A stretch of 64,000 nucleotides of DNA from Thermoanaerobacteraceae bacterium (GCA_017656305.1 JACDOG010000011.1:1-64000); one strand, 5' to 3'. Shown: positions 10,102 through 19,418, counted from the stretch's first letter. Notes: generated from the letters alone by a model not told the origin. Numbers and translations: made by a program.

Positions 10102-10314
10102 ATGTATGTTGTCAACGGGAAAAATTCTCTGGTCAGACTGATAGCGGGAATATTTGTGCTGCTCAGCGTACTGCTGGGTTATGTGCACAGTCCATACTGG
10201 CACATTTTTACCGGTTTTGTGGGCTTTATGCTGGTGATTTCTTCGCTGACGGGTTTTTGCCCCATGGAATTAATCTTAAAAGCGGTTGGTGTTAAAGAAC
10301 GGAAGGTTATGTAA
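10102..10314 (+). CDS. DUF2892-type small membrane protein
   Basis: A 70-aa protein with two hydrophobic spans (about 12-30 and 34-52) separated by a short loop, then the CPMELI motif common to DUF2892/YgaP-type membrane proteins. These often accompany rhodanese domains, but none is present here. Function unknown. It starts at ATG 10102 after GGGGGAGG, has its own promoter, and ends at a strong terminator. Confidence 0.75.
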   Translation: MYVVNGKNSLVRLIAGIFVLLSVLLGYVHSPYWHIFTGFVGFMLVISSLTGFCPMELILKAVGVKERKVM

Positions 10315-10317
10315 TGA

Positions 10318-10365
10318 ACAAAACGGGCATCTGCAGTAAGTGACAGATGCCCGTTTTGTGTTTTT
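10318..10365. terminator. Bidirectional terminator
   Basis: A 16-bp perfect inverted repeat, ACAAAACGGGCATCTG (10318-10333) with its complement at 10344-10359, with T-runs on the plus side and A-rich sequence on the other. It lies between two convergent genes and can stop both. Confidence 0.9.
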
Positions 10366-10366
10366 A

Positions 10367-10777
10367 TTAAGTAAAGTTAAAATATCGAAGTGTGGCAACT
10401 TTTTCATGCTCTTTTTTCATTACTGTTTCCAAATTCAGGCCCAGTGTATGACAGAGAGCGGTAGTATAAAAGAGGGCTTTTCCCAATTCTGCCTGGATTA
10501 CGTCACGGCATTCCTCGCACAACTCACCGCGCAGGTGTGTATCTAAATAATCCTTAAGGTCACTTAAACAAGCTGATTCAGGAATGGGTTTCTTTTCCGC
10601 AACAACTTTCAAGCAGCCGCAGTTGGTAACGGCCTTAATCACAGCCCGATTTACCCGGGCATTTGTTTCCTGGAATTTGGATAATACATCCAGGATACTT
10701 TGATGGCGGACTAAAAATTGAGAAACTATATCTTGAAAGTCCTGAACAGCTACTTTACTTTCTTCGCCAGATCCCAC
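10367..10777 (-). CDS. Conserved Firmicutes protein, MazG-like C-terminus
   Basis: A 136-aa soluble protein. The middle holds conserved cysteines (NCGC near residue 52, CEEC near 92) and the C-terminal helix (ELGKALFYTTALCHTLGLNL) resembles the MazG/NTP-pyrophosphohydrolase helical bundle. I recall close relatives in clostridia near carD or disA, without a proven function. The MazG metal ligands (ExxE-type) are not complete, so I would not claim enzyme activity. Start GTG 10777 is about 12 bases from the AGGAGA motif. Confidence 0.7.
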   Translation of the reverse strand: MGSGEESKVAVQDFQDIVSQFLVRHQSILDVLSKFQETNARVNRAVIKAVTNCGCLKVVAEKKPIPESACLSDLKDYLDTHLRGELCEECRDVIQAELGKALFYTTALCHTLGLNLETVMKKEHEKVATLRYFNFT

Positions 10778-10866
10778 GGTAAAGGTTCATCTCCTTTCCT
10801 ACACTATAAATAATTATAATCTTTTGAACCTTTGATTGTCAACGAGGTATAAACTGCAAAATGCCG

Positions 10867-10896
10867 TTGACATCGACAAAATTCATGTGTTATAAT
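10867..10896 (+). promoter_or_regulatory. Promoter P1 upstream of carD
   Basis: Consensus TTGACA (10867-10872) and TATAAT (10891-10896), spacing 18 bp. It is the first of two tandem consensus promoters. Confidence 0.75.
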
Positions 10897-10909
10897 TAAT
10901 AATTTCTTT

Positions 10910-10939
10910 TTGACATAAATGCGTCCCATTTGGTATAAT
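10910..10939 (+). promoter_or_regulatory. Promoter P2 upstream of carD
   Basis: Again consensus TTGACA (10910-10915) and TATAAT (10934-10939) with 18 bp spacing, 43 bp downstream of P1. Transcripts from here would carry a leader of about 400 nt before carD, or form a separate small RNA. Confidence 0.8.
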
Positions 10940-10944
10940 ATCTC

Positions 10945-11340
10945 TATCAAGTGCAGTTTAAGACCTATGGTAATATGTCAAGTGCCTAATTACCTCATCT
11001 ATTCACCTTCCTTCTGAGCTTGTAAATTTGGTCGTTACGTAGCCAGTGCATCGACCAAACGCACAAGTTTTCTTGCGGTTAAGACGAGGGTTCTTTTATG
11101 TTAGTGCTTGGGCACCTCGTGATACTTTTTATTGTAGTAATCACGAAACTCTGGCTTATAACGTTTTACCGAGTTGGCAGCCTCAACAAGTTACAAACGG
11201 AGATGGTGATTACCAGAATGTCTCGTCTTAGTATCTTCAGTTTTAAAGTTTCTTGATTAAAAGTTCAAAGGAGTACTGGGGAAGCAGACTTAAGAAAAAT
11301 TTTCTGGTTGGGTTGGTGAAAACATATTATACGAGGGGGT
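10945..11340 (+). ncRNA. Long structured leader or independent small RNA upstream of carD
   Basis: No convincing reading frame exists in this ~400-nt stretch, but complementary segments do. A hairpin pairs CTTG + TTTGGTCG (11019-11034) with CGACCAAA + CAAG (11052-11067). A long-range rod pairs AAGACGAG (11081-11088) with CTCGTCTT (11232-11239) and GTAATCAC (11137-11144) with GTGATTAC (11216-11223). Alternative pairings exist: CAAG 11064 with CTTG 11072, and ACGAG 11083-11087 with CTCGT 11116-11120. Rod shape plus strong promoters would fit a 6S-like RNA, but I cannot match it to a known family by eye. Confidence 0.5.
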
Positions 11341-11346
11341 AGATGG

Positions 11347-11823
11347 ATGTTTAAGGTGGGAGATAAAGTGGTGTACCCGATGCACGGAGCAGGAGTAATA
11401 GAAGCAATTGAAGAAAAGGAAGTACTAGGTGAAACTCGTAAGTATTATGTAATGCGTATGCCTATAGGGGATATGAAAGTAATGGTGCCCATGGACAGTG
11501 TCGCTGAGATTGGTTTGCGGCGGGTAGTGGATGAAGAAGGTGTAGAGAAAGTATTGAATATCCTGAGGGATAAGAAAAGCACTATGAGTGCCAACTGGAA
11601 TCACCGCTATCGGGCAAACATGGAGAAGATTAAAAGCGGGAATATCTTTGAAGTGGCGGAAGTAGTAAGGAATTTGATTCTGCGTGACAAGGAAAAGGGC
11701 TTGTCTACCGGTGAACGCAAAATGCTGGAAAACGCCAAGCGAATTCTTATTAGTGAACTGGTGCTGGCTAAGGATGAAGAGGAAGGACAAGTGGAAAGCC
11801 TTTTGGAAGGTGTTTTTGCTTAA
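11347..11823 (+). CDS. carD: CarD/CdnL-family RNA polymerase-binding regulator
   Basis: Binds the RNA polymerase beta subunit and stabilises open complexes. The N-terminal Tudor-like RNAP-interaction domain is clear (FKVGDKVVYPMHGAGVIEAI), and the helical C-terminal half holds the family region VRNLILRDKEKGLSTGERKM. Normal length of 158 aa. ATG 11347 follows GAGGGGG. It heads the run toward ispD/ispF, although the PIN-TRAM gene after it has its own promoter. Confidence 0.92.
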   Translation: MFKVGDKVVYPMHGAGVIEAIEEKEVLGETRKYYVMRMPIGDMKVMVPMDSVAEIGLRRVVDEEGVEKVLNILRDKKSTMSANWNHRYRANMEKIKSGNIFEVAEVVRNLILRDKEKGLSTGERKMLENAKRILISELVLAKDEEEGQVESLLEGVFA

Positions 11824-11904
11824 TCGGGAACTCTTGTTCTTGGTCTTTTTTGTTTCTAGGGTTTTTCACCGCAAGCAGGGAATATGCCTGAAAACAACAT
11901 TCTC

Positions 11905-11933
11905 TTGAATTTATTTCCAGCAAGTCGTATAAT
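11905..11933 (+). promoter_or_regulatory. Promoter of the PIN-TRAM gene and isoprenoid genes
   Basis: TTGAAT (11905-11910), 17 bp, TATAAT (11928-11933). It lies 40 bp before the start of the PIN-TRAM gene and probably drives ispD and ispF too. Confidence 0.75.
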
Positions 11934-11974
11934 GTGACTTGTGTTATGCAAGAATATAACAAGGAGGTGAGAGT

Positions 11975-13099
11975 ATGATATCTAAATTCATCAGATTGTT
12001 GATTACAGCAGTTATCGCAGGTGGCGGTTTTTCCGCAAGTAATAGTCTAGTTCTTTGGTGGTATGAGGGACCGATGCAAGTAAAATGGGCCATTATCGGG
12101 CTCAGCACCATAGTATCCGCACTTATAGGATTTTACCTGGCTCCCCATATTACCCGTTTTGTCTTGCAGGTGATGGGATGGATTGAAACAAAACTGTCCA
12201 AAACACCTATCCAGGATATAATAGGTGGTGCAATCGGTCTTATATTTGGTCTTATTATTGCTATGTTATTACGCTCTTCTTTAGCTTTAATACCGATTAT
12301 AGGTGATTACCTGCCGTTGCTGGTAAGTTTGCTCCTTGGTTACCTGGGGCTAAGTGTTGGCGTAAAGAAAAAGGACGATTTACTGACCATATTTGCCATC
12401 TTTCCGCGTTTGGGCAAGGACAAACAACTCGGCAAGCCGGTTCCGTCCACAGGTAGCAAGCCGAAGATTCTGGATACCAGTGTGATTATTGACGGGCGCA
12501 TTGCCGATATCTGTAAAACCGGTTTTATAGAAGGGGTACTGGTTGTCCCCGGATTTGTACTGGAAGAATTACGCCATATAGCTGATTCCTCTGACCTTTT
12601 AAAACGAAACCGCGGGCGGCGCGGCCTGGACATTCTCAATAAGATGCGGAAAGAGTTTGACGTAATAGTGAAAATTCATGAAGAGGATTTTGACGATATT
12701 GCAGAGGTGGACAGCAAACTAGTGAAACTGGCGCAGAAGCTGGATGGAGATATTTTAACAAATGACTTTAACCTCAATAAAATTGCAGAACTGCAGGGGG
12801 TAAAGGTTTTAAATATCAACGAACTTGCCAATGCTGTGAAACCGGTTGTCCTGCCGGGAGAAGAAATGACGGTGCAGGTGATTAAAGATGGAAAGGAAGC
12901 CGGCCAGGGTGTAGGTTATCTGGATGATGGTACCATGATTGTGGTGGAAGGCGGCAAGGGCTATATCGGCAAAACCATCAAGGTGCTGGTAACCAGTGTC
13001 CTGCAGACAGCGGCCGGTAGAATGATATTTGCCAAGCCCAAAGAGACGGGAAAAAGCAGTAATATTGACCGTTTAAGTGAGGGGAATGTCGGTGGCTAA
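11975..13099 (+). CDS. Membrane-anchored PIN-TRAM protein (YacL-like)
   Basis: Four hydrophobic segments occupy about residues 5-130 and would place the protein in the membrane. A PIN nuclease domain follows (ILDTSVIIDGRIADI, then DGDILTNDFNLNKIA with acidic residues), and a C-terminal TRAM RNA-binding domain (GQGVGYLDDGTMIVVEGG). 374 aa, as in YacL. The family is presumed to act on RNA, but its substrate is not established. The ribosome binding site AAGGAGG is excellent. The last codons overlap ispD by 8 bp. Confidence 0.9.
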   Translation: MISKFIRLLITAVIAGGGFSASNSLVLWWYEGPMQVKWAIIGLSTIVSALIGFYLAPHITRFVLQVMGWIETKLSKTPIQDIIGGAIGLIFGLIIAMLLRSSLALIPIIGDYLPLLVSLLLGYLGLSVGVKKKDDLLTIFAIFPRLGKDKQLGKPVPSTGSKPKILDTSVIIDGRIADICKTGFIEGVLVVPGFVLEELRHIADSSDLLKRNRGRRGLDILNKMRKEFDVIVKIHEEDFDDIAEVDSKLVKLAQKLDGDILTNDFNLNKIAELQGVKVLNINELANAVKPVVLPGEEMTVQVIKDGKEAGQGVGYLDDGTMIVVEGGKGYIGKTIKVLVTSVLQTAAGRMIFAKPKETGKSSNIDRLSEGNVGG

Positions 13100-13775
13100 C
13101 ATAACAGCCATAATTCCGGCTGCCGGCCAAGGCAGGCGGATGCAGAGTGACATCAACAAGCAGTATCTTTTGTTAAAAGGAAAGCCGGTGCTGGCTCACA
13201 CACTGGCGGTATTTGAAAAAAGTACACTTATCAGTGAAATACTTGTGGTGGTTCGGGAAGAGGAAATGGAGTTTTGCAAAACCCAGATAGTGGATAAATA
13301 TGCCATCAGTAAGGTTAGAGCCATTCTGCCAGGTGGGAAAGAGCGGGTGGATTCGGTAAAGGTGGGGCTGGACAACTGCAGTCCTGATACCGATATAGTG
13401 GTCGTGCACGACGGGGCGCGGCCACTTTTAACATATAAATTGCTCAACCAGGTTTTGGAAAAAGCATTGGAGACAGGGGCGGCTATTGCCGCGGTACCGG
13501 TAAAAGATTGCATCAAAAGGGTTGCTGATGATGTGGTCGCAGAAACCCTGGACAGGCAACAGTTGCGGGCGGTACAGACACCCCAGGCTTTTAAGTTTGA
13601 ACTAATTCGGAATGCATTTAACCAGCCCCTTCCTGAAGTGGTATATGACGATGCCATGATGCTGGAATTGTGCGGTTACAGGGTTTCGGTGGTGCCTGGT
13701 AGTTATAAAAATTTAAAGATAACCACGCCGGAGGATTTGCAGATAGCTGCCGCGCTGCTTGAAAATGAGCAATGA
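13092..13775 (+). CDS. ispD: IspD, 2-C-methyl-D-erythritol 4-phosphate cytidylyltransferase
   Basis: Third step of the MEP isoprenoid pathway: CTP + MEP to CDP-ME. The Rossmann-type CTP-binding loop AIIPAAGQGRRM at the start, VHDGARPLL and the late VYDDAMMLE region are all visible. I prefer GTG 13092, seven bases after GAGGGG; ATG 13086 is the alternative but too close to that site. The gene overlaps the preceding one and ispF follows by 13 bp, so the two MEP enzymes are made together. Confidence 0.94.
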   Translation: MANITAIIPAAGQGRRMQSDINKQYLLLKGKPVLAHTLAVFEKSTLISEILVVVREEEMEFCKTQIVDKYAISKVRAILPGGKERVDSVKVGLDNCSPDTDIVVVHDGARPLLTYKLLNQVLEKALETGAAIAAVPVKDCIKRVADDVVAETLDRQQLRAVQTPQAFKFELIRNAFNQPLPEVVYDDAMMLELCGYRVSVVPGSYKNLKITTPEDLQIAAALLENEQ

Positions 13776-13788
13776 CGGGGGGAGACTG

Positions 13789-14268
13789 ATGCGGGTAGGT
13801 ATCGGTTATGACGTGCACCGGTTGGTGGCGGGTCGAGATTTGATAATTGGTGGAGTAAAGATTGAGTACGAGCTGGGTTTGGACGGGCATTCGGATGCTG
13901 ATGTCCTGACCCATGCCATAATGGATGCTATGCTGGGTGCTGCGGGCCTGGGAGATATTGGCAGGCATTTCCCGGATACGGACCCGGAGTTTAAAGGCGC
14001 TTCCAGTTTGATACTGTTAAAAGATGTAGTTGCCAAAATCAGGCAGCGGGGCTATGCCGTTAATAATGTAGACGGCATCATTGTGGCGCAGAAACCCAGG
14101 ATGAGCCCCTACGTTTCCAGGATGGTTGAAAAGCTTGCGCAAACTATAGGCATTGATCCGGACCGGGTGAATGTCAAGGCTACCACTACCGAGGGGTTGG
14201 GATTTGCCGGCGCAGGGCACGGGATAGCTGCCCATGCGGTGGTGATGGTTAGAGAGAGTGACGAGTAA
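13789..14268 (+). CDS. ispF: IspF, 2-C-methyl-D-erythritol 2,4-cyclodiphosphate synthase
   Basis: Converts CDP-ME 2-phosphate to the cyclic diphosphate and CMP; the family is a zinc-dependent trimer. Metal ligands are seen in GIGYDVHRL (Asp/His) and GHSDADVLTHAIMDA; the tail TTTEGLGFAGAGHGIAAHA matches the family. 159 aa from ATG 13789 after GGGGGGAG. An in-frame TTG at 13759 inside ispD is less likely. Confidence 0.95.
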   Translation: MRVGIGYDVHRLVAGRDLIIGGVKIEYELGLDGHSDADVLTHAIMDAMLGAAGLGDIGRHFPDTDPEFKGASSLILLKDVVAKIRQRGYAVNNVDGIIVAQKPRMSPYVSRMVEKLAQTIGIDPDRVNVKATTTEGLGFAGAGHGIAAHAVVMVRESDE

Positions 14269-14385
14269 ATTTTGACAGGCGAAAATACCGTTAAAAAATG
14301 GTGACAGCTGTGATTTTTTTGATAAACTATATGTTTGAGAAGCGTGGATGTATTTGCTTACAATTATTGATAAGGAGGCGTCAAC

Positions 14386-15849
14386 ATGCAGCAGGTGAGG
14401 GTAAGATTTGCACCCAGCCCAACAGGCCCTTTACATATCGGTGGAGCGCGTTCCGCTTTGTTTAATTATCTGCTGGCCAAAAAACACGACGGAAAGTTTA
14501 TTGTGCGGATAGAAGATACGGATAGAGAACGTTCCGGCAGGGAGTGGGAGGAAAATATTCTTGAATCCTTACGCTGGCTGGGACTGGAATGGGATGAAGG
14601 AGTAGAAGTTGGTGGTGAGCACGGCCCCTATCGGCAGATGGAACGGCTGGACATATACCGGGAATACACCCAAAAGCTGCTTGAGAGTGGACGGGCATAC
14701 CGCTGTTACTGTACCAGCGAAGAATTGGAAGAAGAAAGAGAAAGACTAAGGGCTAAAGGTGAACTGCCGCGTTACCTGGGTCGGTGCCGCAACCTGACCA
14801 AGGAGCAGGAGGAGGAATATATTGCCCAGGGGAGAAAACCGGTAATTCGTTTTAAGGTACCGCAGGGAGAAAAGATCATTGTTGATGACTTGGTGAGGGG
14901 TAAAGTTAGTTTTGACAGTGATGGTGTGGGGGACTTCATCATTGTAAAGTCGGATGGTATTCCCACATATAATTTTGCCGTTATCATTGATGATGCCTTG
15001 ATGAAAATTTCCCATGTTATTCGTGGTGAAGAGCATCTCTCCAATACACCGCGGCAAATTCTGCTTTACCAGGCTTTGGGTATAGAACCGCCGCGTTTTG
15101 CGCATATCTCGTTGATTTTAGGTAAAGACGGTTCTAAAATGAGCAAGCGCCACGGGGCCACCTCTGTTGCCCAGTACCGGCAGCAGGGATATTTGCCGGA
15201 AGCTTTGGTTAATTTTTTGGCGCTCCTGGGTTGGTCTCCTGAAGGTGAAGAAGAAAAGTTTTCTCTGGATGAACTGATTGAACTGTTTAGCCTGGACCGC
15301 GTGGCTAAAAAACCGGCTGTGTTTGATATTGAAAAACTCAACTGGCTTAATGGCGTGTATATTCGCCAGACTGATGTGGAAAAAATTGCCCGCATGGCTG
15401 TTCCCTACCTGCAGGAAAGCGGGCATCTGCCGAAAGATGAAGCCGCCATTGACTGGGAAAAACTGGTAAAGCAAGTAAGTGTTGCGCAGAATTACCTGTC
15501 CAAAGTAAGTGATATAACTGACTTTTTTGCTCAGTTTTACGGTGAGCAGGTTGTGCTGGAAGGCGACGCAGCGCGGGAAGTGCTGCAGCAGGAGCAGGTG
15601 CCGCAGGTAATTGCTCTATTTAAACAAAAATTGCAGGACCTGGATCCGGTTGACTCGGAAGGTGTAAAGAAAATGCTTAAGAGCATTACTAAAGAGCTCA
15701 AGCTGGGAGGCAAGAAGGTCTTTCTGCCGTTACGGGTGGCACTGACCGGGAAAACAAAGGGGCCGGAACTGCACGACTTAATTCCGGTGTTGGGCGTTGA
15801 AGCGTGTATTAAGCGCGTTGAATCCAGTCTGGTCCAGGCTGGGAAGTAG
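14386..15849 (+). CDS. gltX: GltX, glutamyl-tRNA synthetase
   Basis: Class I synthetase charging tRNA-Glu (and perhaps tRNA-Gln, since many Firmicutes enzymes are non-discriminating; not decidable here). HIGH-type motif PTGPLHIGGARS and KMSKS-type DGSKMSKRHG are intact; 487 aa. The ribosome binding site AAGGAGG precedes ATG 14386. The 117-bp gap after ispF has a TTGACA (14273) but no clear -10 box, so the promoter is unresolved. Confidence 0.96.
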   Translation: MQQVRVRFAPSPTGPLHIGGARSALFNYLLAKKHDGKFIVRIEDTDRERSGREWEENILESLRWLGLEWDEGVEVGGEHGPYRQMERLDIYREYTQKLLESGRAYRCYCTSEELEEERERLRAKGELPRYLGRCRNLTKEQEEEYIAQGRKPVIRFKVPQGEKIIVDDLVRGKVSFDSDGVGDFIIVKSDGIPTYNFAVIIDDALMKISHVIRGEEHLSNTPRQILLYQALGIEPPRFAHISLILGKDGSKMSKRHGATSVAQYRQQGYLPEALVNFLALLGWSPEGEEEKFSLDELIELFSLDRVAKKPAVFDIEKLNWLNGVYIRQTDVEKIARMAVPYLQESGHLPKDEAAIDWEKLVKQVSVAQNYLSKVSDITDFFAQFYGEQVVLEGDAAREVLQQEQVPQVIALFKQKLQDLDPVDSEGVKKMLKSITKELKLGGKKVFLPLRVALTGKTKGPELHDLIPVLGVEACIKRVESSLVQAGK

Positions 15850-15856
15850 CATTGTA

Positions 15857-15886
15857 TTGACAGTAGGTTAACCATAAGGGTATAAT
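15857..15886 (+). promoter_or_regulatory. Promoter of cysE-cysS leader
   Basis: TTGACA (15857-15862), 18 bp, TATAAT (15881-15886), just after the gltX stop. Transcription would begin near 15893 and run into the T-box leader. Confidence 0.8.
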
Positions 15887-15892
15887 TACGGG

Positions 15893-16170
15893 GAAAATGA
15901 GATATGGGATACTGCGATGAAGGAAAGAGTAGGTACAATAAGCTTTGCCAGAGAGGGTGTGCCGCCGGCTGGAAGCACGCCTAAAGCAAGTTGTACTGAA
16001 GTGCATTCCCGAGCTGTAATGCTGAACGGTTGGCCCGGCAGGGGCAGCTTATTAGGCATTACCGGTAGTACCGTTATCGCTGGCGTCCAAAGAGAAACCG
16101 GTTGCATCGGTTTAAGCAGAGTGGAACCGCGGGGCCCCTCGTCTCTGTGCGAGAGGGCCTTTTATTTTTT
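15893..16170 (+). promoter_or_regulatory. Cysteine T-box riboswitch with terminator
   Basis: The conserved T-box AGAGTGGAACCGCGG lies at 16118-16132, followed at once by the terminator stem GGCCCCTCG / CGAGAGGGCC (16133-16159) and T-run. The Stem I region (about 15915-16020) includes GAAGTGCATTCC, where TGC is the probable specifier codon for cysteine. Uncharged tRNA-Cys would stabilise the antiterminator and switch on cysE-cysS, which fits both downstream genes. The 350 bp between gltX and cysE hold only this element. Confidence 0.92.
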
Positions 16171-16200
16171 ATATTTACCTAATCAGGGGGTGTATCAACA

Positions 16201-16869
16201 GTGTTAAGGCAAATCAAAAGAGACATTGAAGTGATATTTGAACGAGATCCTGCGGCACGAAGTGTTTTGGAAATTATCTTTACTTATCCCGGACTTCATG
16301 CGCTGATTTTGCACCGGATAGCCCACTGGTTCTTTAAGCGGCGCTGGTTCTTTGTGGCCCGCTTGATATCCCAGTTTAGTCGCTGGCTTACAGGCATAGA
16401 GATACACCCGGGAGCGAAAATCGGTGAGGGTGTGTTTATAGACCACGGTATGGGAGTAGTAATAGGGGAAACGGCCGAGGTAGGTAATAATGTTACCCTG
16501 TACCAGGGTGTAACTTTGGGCGGAACGGGAAAGGAAAAAGGTAAACGGCACCCTACCGTTAAGGACAATGTGGTTATCAGCACCGGTGCCAAGGTGCTGG
16601 GGTCTATTACCATCGGGAACAACGTGAAAATAGGTGCCGGTTCCGTGGTGCTGCGCGATGTGCCCGATAACTGCACGGTAGTGGGCATACCGGGCAAAAT
16701 AGTGGTCAAAAACGGTAGAAAAATTGCCGACGCCGATGGTGTTGATGCCATTGACTTGCGGCATGACCAACTGCCCGATCCGGTAGCGGAAATGATGCTT
16801 TGCCTCCAAAGGAAAATTGAGCGGCTGGAAAGAAGAATCATAGAACTGGAGGTAAAAAAGGATGATTAA
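16201..16869 (+). CDS. cysE: CysE, serine O-acetyltransferase
   Basis: Makes O-acetylserine from serine and acetyl-CoA, the first step of cysteine synthesis. Helical N-terminal part, then a left-handed beta-helix with hexapeptide repeats ([37 protein letters not shown]) containing the catalytic His/Asp region. 222 aa. Start GTG 16201 lies 8 bases after AGGGGGTG. It overlaps cysS by 8 bp and is controlled by the T-box upstream, coupling amino-acid synthesis to charging. Confidence 0.95.
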   Translation: MLRQIKRDIEVIFERDPAARSVLEIIFTYPGLHALILHRIAHWFFKRRWFFVARLISQFSRWLTGIEIHPGAKIGEGVFIDHGMGVVIGETAEVGNNVTLYQGVTLGGTGKEKGKRHPTVKDNVVISTGAKVLGSITIGNNVKIGAGSVVLRDVPDNCTVVGIPGKIVVKNGRKIADADGVDAIDLRHDQLPDPVAEMMLCLQRKIERLERRIIELEVKKDD

Positions 16870-18310
16870 ACTGTATAATACTCTTACCCGCCGGAAGGAA
16901 GAACTGAAAACCCGTGAAGCGGGTAAAGTGTACATGTACGTCTGCGGGCCTACCACATACAACTATATTCACCTGGGTAACGCCCGTCCTATTGTAGTGT
17001 TTGATACCGTGAGGCGCTACCTGGAGTACCGCGGGTACCAGGTTATATACGTACAGAACTTTACTGATGTGGATGATAAAATTATCAATCGGGCCAAAGA
17101 GGAAAATATGGACGCCATTAAACTGGCTGAAAAGTATATAGAGGAGTATTTCGAGGATGCCGACGCTCTGGGCGTCAAAAGGGCGGACTACCATCCCAGG
17201 GTTACCGAGCATATTGATGACATTATTGATATGATACAGACTATCATGGATAACGGCTACGCTTACGAGGTGGACGGCGAAGTTTACTTTGATGTACGCA
17301 GTTTTCCCGATTATGGCAAGCTTTCGCGGCGGGATCTCGATGAAATGCGTGCCGGTGCTAGGGTTGAGGTGGATGAACGGAAAAAAGACCCTCTGGACTT
17401 TGTACTGTGGAAGCCGGCCAAGCCAGGGGAACCGGCGTGGGACAGCCCGTGGGGCAAGGGACGGCCCGGATGGCATATTGAGTGTTCGGCCATGTCCCTG
17501 AAATACCTGTTTAATGGCTTTGACATTCACGGCGGGGGGTATGATTTGATTTTTCCCCACCACGAAAATGAGATAGCTCAGGCGGAAGCATGTACAAAGG
17601 AAGCACCTTTCGTGCGCTACTGGATGCACAACGGTTTTATTACCGTCAACCAGGAAAAAATGTCAAAATCTCTGGGGAACTTCTTTTTGGTGCGGGAGAT
17701 TCTAGACAAGTTTTCCCCGGATGTAGTGCGGTTTTACTTGCTGTCCACCCACTACCGCAGCCCGCTGGATTTTGACGACCAAAAACTAGAGATGAATGCC
17801 AAGGGTTTGGAGAAACTCAAGAACACCAGGGCCCGCCTGTGGGAGTTGTTGAAAGGAAATGTGGTAGAAGATGTGGTACTTGAGGGAGAAAACCGGCGCA
17901 CGTACCAGGCTGTACAAGAAGCACGACGTAAGTTTGAAGAAGCTATGGACGACGATTTCAACACTGCGCTGGGCATTGCCGTATTATTTGAAATCAGTAA
18001 GGAAATTAATAACTATATTAATCAGCGGGACTTTTACCTGGGTAAACAGCAGGTGAAAGTGATTTCGGAATGTCAAAAGCTGTTTGACCAGCTGGGCAAA
18101 GAGGTGCTGGGTATATTTGACCTGGATGCGGGAAACCAGGTTGGCGATAGCGGTTTGGAGGAGTTTTTAATTGAATTGCTGATTGACGTGCGCCAGCAGG
18201 CCAGGAGTAAAAAGGACTGGAATACGGCAGATTATATTCGTGACCGGTTGGCCGAAAAAGGCATTATTTTAGAGGACACCCCGCAGGGGTGTCGCTGGAA
18301 GAGGGGATAA
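16862..18310 (+). CDS. cysS: CysS, cysteinyl-tRNA synthetase
   Basis: Charges tRNA-Cys. HIGH-type sequence YIHLGNARP after the zinc-binding CGPTTYN, the second zinc region ECSAMS and [10 protein letters not shown], and KMSKS in [11 protein letters not shown] are all present; 482 aa, normal length. Translationally coupled to cysE and followed 1 bp later by mrnC. Confidence 0.96.
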   Translation: MIKLYNTLTRRKEELKTREAGKVYMYVCGPTTYNYIHLGNARPIVVFDTVRRYLEYRGYQVIYVQNFTDVDDKIINRAKEENMDAIKLAEKYIEEYFEDADALGVKRADYHPRVTEHIDDIIDMIQTIMDNGYAYEVDGEVYFDVRSFPDYGKLSRRDLDEMRAGARVEVDERKKDPLDFVLWKPAKPGEPAWDSPWGKGRPGWHIECSAMSLKYLFNGFDIHGGGYDLIFPHHENEIAQAEACTKEAPFVRYWMHNGFITVNQEKMSKSLGNFFLVREILDKFSPDVVRFYLLSTHYRSPLDFDDQKLEMNAKGLEKLKNTRARLWELLKGNVVEDVVLEGENRRTYQAVQEARRKFEEAMDDDFNTALGIAVLFEISKEINNYINQRDFYLGKQQVKVISECQKLFDQLGKEVLGIFDLDAGNQVGDSGLEEFLIELLIDVRQQARSKKDWNTADYIRDRLAEKGIILEDTPQGCRWKRG

Positions 18311-18311
18311 C

Positions 18312-18713
18312 GTGACAAGAGATTCCTGGCTTACCGAAGACCAACTGCGCCAACTGCCCCCGGCAGTGCTGGCTTATGTAGGTGATGCGGTGTACGAGCT
18401 TTACGTCAGGCGGCAGATGGTTTTGAAGGGATTGCAGAAAGTTAACTTTTTACACAGGCAGGTTGTTAATTGGGTCAATGCGTCTACCCAGGCAAAACTG
18501 TATCACCTGCTGGAAGAAAATTTTTTAACTGAGGAAGAAAAAGGAGTAGCCCGGAGGGGGAGAAATGCCAAAGTGGGCCAGGTGCCCAAGAATGCTAATG
18601 TTGCGGACTACAGGCACAGCACCGGGCTGGAGTGCCTGATAGGCTACCTGCATCTTAAGGGCAATGACCAAAGGGTGCAGGAACTACTGTCGTATTTGGA
18701 TGAGTTGTCTTGA
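18312..18713 (+). CDS. mrnC: Mini-ribonuclease III
   Basis: Catalytic-domain-only RNase III that matures 23S rRNA ends. The RNase III helix with the acidic signature AYVGDAVYELYVR is near residue 20, and the late segment NANVADYRHSTGLECLIGYLHL matches the family; no dsRNA-binding domain, as expected at 133 aa. Start GTG 18312 follows GAGGGGATAAC. Its position right after cysS is a well known Firmicutes arrangement. Confidence 0.93.
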   Translation: MTRDSWLTEDQLRQLPPAVLAYVGDAVYELYVRRQMVLKGLQKVNFLHRQVVNWVNASTQAKLYHLLEENFLTEEEKGVARRGRNAKVGQVPKNANVADYRHSTGLECLIGYLHLKGNDQRVQELLSYLDELS

Positions 18714-18740
18714 AGTACTAGCTAACATGGGGGTAACATT

Positions 18741-19418
18741 ATGAAAGTATCGCTACTAAGTTATACGGAAGACCCGGAAAAAAAGGTGGCGGCGGCGGCG
18801 CGGCTGTGCTATTCGACTGTGGGGGCGCAGGAATTGCTGGAAGATCTGGATGATAAGAAGACGGCAGAGTTTTTGCGAAAGTTAATTTCCATGGGGCACT
18901 TATCTCCTCTGGAGCATGCGGTTTTTACCTTTGCTGTCGAAGGTGTGAGCCGGGTGCTCAGTCACCAGATGGTGCGCCACCGTATTGCTTCCTACTCGCA
19001 GAAATCACAGCGTTACGTCAGTGAGCATAATTTTTCGTATATAATTCCGCCTTCCATTCAGAAAAATCCTGAGGCACTGGCCAAGTACAGGGAGAAAATG
19101 TCTTTAATAGCGCAAAGCTATGCTGAACTAGCGGAAATAGTGCCCAAAGAAGATGCCAGGTATATACTGCCGTCGGCATGTGAAACAAAATTTATCTGCA
19201 CTTTTAATGCCAGGAGCTTATTAAACTTTTTCCAGCATCGTTGTTGCCGGCGGGCGCAGTGGGAAATCAGGGAACTGGCGGAAGAAATGTTGAGGCTGGT
19301 ACGGCAGGTTGCGCCGGTGATGTTTGAAAAGGCGGGAGCTACCTGTGATGTGTACGGAGTATGTTATGAAGGAAAAATGTCCTGTGGAAGGGCGAAAAAA
19401 ATTATGACGCGAGGTTAG
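18741..19418 (+). CDS. thyX: ThyX, FAD-dependent thymidylate synthase
   Basis: Makes dTMP from dUMP with methylenetetrahydrofolate and reduced FAD. The ThyX signature RHRIASYSQKSQRY (RHRxxSxxxxSxR) is intact, as are the FAD/dUMP-binding stretches LEHAVFTF and RSLLNFFQHRCCRRAQWEIR. 225 aa. No thyA is in view, so this may be the cell's main synthase. Confidence 0.95.
   Translation: MKVSLLSYTEDPEKKVAAAARLCYSTVGAQELLEDLDDKKTAEFLRKLISMGHLSPLEHAVFTFAVEGVSRVLSHQMVRHRIASYSQKSQRYVSEHNFSYIIPPSIQKNPEALAKYREKMSLIAQSYAELAEIVPKEDARYILPSACETKFICTFNARSLLNFFQHRCCRRAQWEIRELAEEMLRLVRQVAPVMFEKAGATCDVYGVCYEGKMSCGRAKKIMTRG

Noticed and set aside
11046-11231. Open frame in the carD leader
   Set aside because: Composition is not coding-like, no ribosome binding site, and the segment is better explained by RNA complements.
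15917-16207. Open frame of 96 codons between gltX and cysE
   Set aside because: It lies entirely over the T-box leader and its terminator; no ribosome binding site, and the RNA structure explains the sequence.
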